From JAHJSA01 sp038204345 (GTDB lineage Bacteria > Actinomycetota > Thermoleophilia > RBG-16-64-13), in assembly GCA_038204345.1 (NCBI GenBank), contig JBBRDB010000018.1, positions 1 to 25,537 on the forward strand: 25,537 nt of DNA, given 5' to 3'. The stretch's first letter is position 1, and each line of letters opens with the position of its first letter. Of this stretch, positions 22,579-25,537 are shown in pieces. Under the pieces are notes generated by a model. The model saw nothing but the letters and a program-made list of their open reading frames with translations, did no database searches and was not told the origin of the DNA. Made by a program: the position numbers and the translations under genes.

Positions 22579-25140
22579 ATGAGCAGCAATCGGGATACGA
22601 CACAGGATTCCGCCCTCAAGGTCCGGGTCACCGGTGCGGTGCAGGGAGTCGGATTTCGGCCCTTCGTCCACGGACTCGCGACCGGCCTACGCTTAAGGGG
22701 ACAGGTGCGCAACGACCCCCTCGGCGTGGAGATCGTCGTGGAAGGGTCCACACGGGACCTTGAGGAGTTCCTCGACCGGCTGGTCGACGACGCTCCTCCC
22801 CTCTCGCTCGTCGAGGACGTGACCTCCACCACGATCGAGCCGACCGGCGCCACCGGTTTTGCCATCGTCGAGAGTGCTGTGGGCGCGCGCTCGGAGACCT
22901 ACGTGACGGCGGACGCGGCGACCTGCCCCGAGTGCCTGCGCGAACTCTTCGACTCCTCCGACCGCCGCTACCGTTACCCCTTCATCAACTGCACGGCGTG
23001 CGGTCCGCGCTACACCATCACTCGAGCCGTACCCTACGACCGATCGTCGACCACGATGGCCCACTTCGACATGTGTCCGGAATGCCGGTCGGAGTATGAC
23101 GATCCATCCGACCGCCGCTTCCACGCACAGCCGAACGCCTGCTCAGCCTGCGGTCCGCGGCTGACGTATCTGATCGGGTCGAGCGGAGCAGCTGTCCACG
23201 GCGACGACGCTCTCCCCAAAGCAGTAGAGGTGCTGCTCGCAGGCGGGATCGTCGCGGTGAAAGGGTTGGGCGGCTACCACCTCGCCTGCGACGCCACTCG
23301 GGAGGCGAGCGTGGCGACCCTCCGTCGAAGGAAGCACCGGGACGAGCGCCCCTTCGCGGTCATGGCCGGGTCGCTCGAGGAGATGCGGGCCTACTGCCAT
23401 GTCTCCCAGGCCGAAGCCGAACTCCTCTCCTCGCCGCGTCGCCCCATCGTGCTCGTAGAGCGTCTGCGCGACCGGACACCCGGCGCCGCCGGGCAAGGTG
23501 AGACGCAGGAACGCGCGCCGGACGCCGCCACGGAGCACTCTGCCGCGGCTGCCTCCCCTCCTTCGGCACCTCCCGCTCTCGCAGCACCTTCCACGCTGGA
23601 AGTCTCCTCCTCCCTCGCCCCCTCGGTCGCCCCCGGAGTCGACACCTGTGGGTTCTTCCTACCCTACACGCCGCTGCACCACCTCCTCTCGCGTGCCGTC
23701 GGCCGTCCCCTGATCATGACCTCGGGCAACGTGACCGACGAGCCTATCGCCTTCGAAGACCAAGATGCGATCTCGCGGCTCGGCAGCCTCGCCGACGGCT
23801 TCCTGACGCACGATCGCCCCATCCATGCCCGAGTGGACGACTCGGTCGCGCGCATCCACGAGGGACGCACGTACCTCCTGCGCAGATCAAGAGGCTGGGC
23901 CCCTCTCCCAGTGACGTTCTCCGGGTCCGACTCCTGCATCCTCGCCGTCGGCGGCCATAAGAAGAACACGTTCGCGCTAACACGCGGGCGCCATGCCTTC
24001 CTGAGCCAGCACATCGGCGACCTGGAGAACCTCGAGACCCTGCGCTCGCTGGAGGAAGGCGTCGCTCACTACGAGCGCCTCTTCGATCTGCGGGCGGAGG
24101 TAGTGACGCACGACCTGCACCCCGACTACCTCTCCACCCGCTTCGCCCAACGCGTGGCTGCGGAACGGTCGATTCCACTCATAGCAGTGCAGCACCATGA
24201 AGCCCACGTCGCTTCGGTGTTGGCCGACTCTGGACACACCGGGCCGGTGGTGGGGGTTGCCTTCGACGGGAGCGGCTACGGCCCCGACGGTACCATCTGG
24301 GGAGGAGAGTTCTTCGTGGGGTCGCCCGGCGCGCTGACGCGGGTGGCCCGGCTCGGACACCTCCCGCTTCCCGGCGGTGAGGCCGCCGTCCGCGAGCCCT
24401 GGCGCATGGGTCTCGCTCTGCTCGAGGCATGCGGACTCGATCCCGAAACGGCGTTGGCCCCGGGCGCGGCGTTCACCGGCGCTGAGACCCTGCTCTCTCG
24501 GCCGTGGGAGTTCATGCGTCGCCTCATCGATTCGGGCGTCAACTCTCCCTTGACATCGTCGGCGGGACGCCTCTTCGACGCCGTGGCCGCGCTCCTTTCG
24601 GTGCGGATGGAGGTGTCATACGAAGGTCAGGCTGCGATCTTGTTGGAGACCGCCGCCCGTCGCCACTTCGCGGCCGTGGGCCTGCCCGACGCCGCGACCA
24701 CCCCGGACTGGCTGAACCGCGGGGAGTGGACGGTGATGAAGCCGCGGGGGCTGCCGCGCGTGGTCGCCCTGGAGCCGTTCGCCCGGGCTCTTGTCTACGA
24801 CCTCTCTCATTGCCCAGACCCCGGATGCATCGCCGCTCGATTCCACCACGCACTTGCCTGGATCACGGCTCGGGAGGCGGCGTTTCAGGCCGATCGCCAC
24901 TCCCTCGACACCGTTGCCCTCGGAGGCGGCGTCTTTCAGAACACTCTGTTCCTGGAGCTGCTGACGTCGCGCCTGCGCCACTTGGGCCTCAGAGTCTTGG
25001 TGCACCGCGCGGTGCCCACCAACGATGGCGGCCTGTGCCTTGGTCAGGCTGCTACGACCGCCGCCCTCTTGCGGGCCAAGGCCGTCACGGACGCGGGCTC
25101 TATCGAGCCCTCGGCCGCCAGCGGGCCTCGGGCGCAGTGA
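22579..25140 (+). CDS. hypF: Carbamoyltransferase HypF (hydrogenase maturation)
   Basis: Uses carbamoyl phosphate to make the carbamoyl adenylate that supplies cyanide ligands of [NiFe]-hydrogenases. It has 853 residues, longer than the usual 750-770. Domains in order: acylphosphatase-like (VQGVGFRPF, residues 21-29); two zinc fingers, C116-x2-C119-x18-C138-x2-C141 and C166-x2-C169-x18-C188-x2-C191; a YrdC-like domain; and a Kae1-like carbamoyltransferase domain with VQHHEAHVASVLAD, GVAFDGSGYG and ALGGGVFQN. A low-complexity Ala/Pro/Ser insertion of about 45 residues lies inside the YrdC-like domain (about 300-345). The ATG at 22579 is preferred; the frame stays open to 22492, but that part is not family-like. 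murB follows after 11 nt. No other hyp gene is in the window. Confidence 0.96.
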   Translation: MSSNRDTTQDSALKVRVTGAVQGVGFRPFVHGLATGLRLRGQVRNDPLGVEIVVEGSTRDLEEFLDRLVDDAPPLSLVEDVTSTTIEPTGATGFAIVESAVGARSETYVTADAATCPECLRELFDSSDRRYRYPFINCTACGPRYTITRAVPYDRSSTTMAHFDMCPECRSEYDDPSDRRFHAQPNACSACGPRLTYLIGSSGAAVHGDDALPKAVEVLLAGGIVAVKGLGGYHLACDATREASVATLRRRKHRDERPFAVMAGSLEEMRAYCHVSQAEAELLSSPRRPIVLVERLRDRTPGAAGQGETQERAPDAATEHSAAAASPPSAPPALAAPSTLEVSSSLAPSVAPGVDTCGFFLPYTPLHHLLSRAVGRPLIMTSGNVTDEPIAFEDQDAISRLGSLADGFLTHDRPIHARVDDSVARIHEGRTYLLRRSRGWAPLPVTFSGSDSCILAVGGHKKNTFALTRGRHAFLSQHIGDLENLETLRSLEEGVAHYERLFDLRAEVVTHDLHPDYLSTRFAQRVAAERSIPLIAVQHHEAHVASVLADSGHTGPVVGVAFDGSGYGPDGTIWGGEFFVGSPGALTRVARLGHLPLPGGEAAVREPWRMGLALLEACGLDPETALAPGAAFTGAETLLSRPWEFMRRLIDSGVNSPLTSSAGRLFDAVAALLSVRMEVSYEGQAAILLETAARRHFAAVGLPDAATTPDWLNRGEWTVMKPRGLPRVVALEPFARALVYDLSHCPDPGCIAARFHHALAWITAREAAFQADRHSLDTVALGGGVFQNTLFLELLTSRLRHLGLRVLVHRAVPTNDGGLCLGQAATTAALLRAKAVTDAGSIEPSAASGPRAQ

Positions 25141-25151
25141 GGAGCCGACGC

Positions 25152-25537
25152 ATGCGGCTCGACATCGGGTGTGACGTCCCGCTTGCGCCCCTCACCACCC
25201 TCGAGACCGGAGGACCGGCCCGCTTCTTCCTGGAAGCCCGAGACGAGACGACCGTCGTGGAAGGTCTGGCCTGGGCGCACGAGCGGGGCCTGCAGGTGTT
25301 TTTGCTGGGCGGCGGCTCGAACGTACTGGTAGCCGACGACGGCCTCGACGGGCTTGTGGTGAAGATGGCGACGCGCGGGGTCACGATAGAGCCGGTAGGA
25401 GATTCCGTGGTGGTGCGGGCCGCAGCCGGCGAGTCGTGGGACGAGCTCGTGGACCGCACCGTGGCCGAAGGGCTGGCCGGTCTCGAGTGCCTCTCCGGCA
25501 TCCCTGGTTCGGTGGGCGCGGCTCCCGTACAGAATAT
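25152..25537 (+). CDS. murB: UDP-N-acetylenolpyruvoylglucosamine reductase (5' part)
   Basis: FAD-dependent enzyme that reduces the enolpyruvyl group to make UDP-MurNAc. Only the first 128 residues are in the window and the frame is open at the right edge. The FAD-binding segment FLLGGGSNVLVADDG and LAGLECLSGIPGSVGAAPVQN are diagnostic. The ATG at 25152 has GAGGAG 7 nt upstream, overlapping the hypF stop region. The gap to hypF is 11 nt, so the two are probably co-transcribed although functionally unrelated. Confidence 0.95.
   Translation, partial: MRLDIGCDVPLAPLTTLETGGPARFFLEARDETTVVEGLAWAHERGLQVFLLGGGSNVLVADDGLDGLVVKMATRGVTIEPVGDSVVVRAAAGESWDELVDRTVAEGLAGLECLSGIPGSVGAAPVQN

Noticed and set aside
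22512..22865. N-terminal extension of murI over hypF
   Set aside because: The region is the antisense of hypF, and glutamate racemase needs only the part from about 22511.
1..25537. tRNA, rRNA, CRISPR arrays, transposons or phage genes
   Set aside because: None was recognised. Gene spacing is tight, the proteins are core-metabolism types, and no repeat arrays or transposase motifs were seen.

Overview
This window is a high-GC bacterial chromosome segment dominated by one long minus-strand operon for the Wood-Ljungdahl (reductive acetyl-CoA) pathway. Two things suggest an anaerobic, CO- or CO2-metabolising member of the Actinobacteriota or a neighbouring high-GC Gram-positive lineage. One is the murI-rph-rdgB order, which is familiar from actinobacteria. 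The other is the frequent GTG/TTG starts, with at least one apparently leaderless divergent promoter pair. The taxonomic placement is inference.

Positions 1-16872, all minus strand, transcribed right to left: fhs, acsV (RACo-type corrinoid activator), cooC/acsF, fchA, folD, acsD, cooS/acsA, acsB, acsC, metV, metF, lpdA, lipA (cut by the left edge). A good sigma70-type promoter lies just upstream of fhs at 16920-16947. Together the genes turn formate into methyl-THF (Fhs, FchA, FolD, MetV/MetF). They carry the methyl group on the corrinoid protein (AcsC/AcsD, reactivated by AcsV) and condense it with CO on CODH/ACS (CooS/AcsB, with CooC for nickel). The acsE methyltransferase, formate dehydrogenase and gcvH are not in the window. 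Several gene junctions hold strong GC-rich stem-loops without T-tracts.

Positions 16873-18625: the operon promoter region, then larC (nickel-pincer cofactor synthesis, minus strand) and a divergent regulatory region. Positions 18626-19708, plus strand: a small XRE-type regulator directly abutting a CPBP-family membrane protease.

Positions 19767-22511, minus strand: a housekeeping operon read murI, rph, rdgB, then a small zincin-like metallopeptidase, with short overlaps. murI is divergent from hypF (hydrogenase maturation carbamoyltransferase, plus strand). hypF is followed after 11 nt by murB, which runs off the right edge.

The most unusual protein is FolD. It carries a four-cysteine zinc-ribbon-like insertion and has lost the lysine and glutamine needed for cyclohydrolase activity, which fits the separate fchA gene beside it. 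No tRNA, rRNA, CRISPR array or mobile element was recognised. The longest stretch without a gene is about 290 nt.
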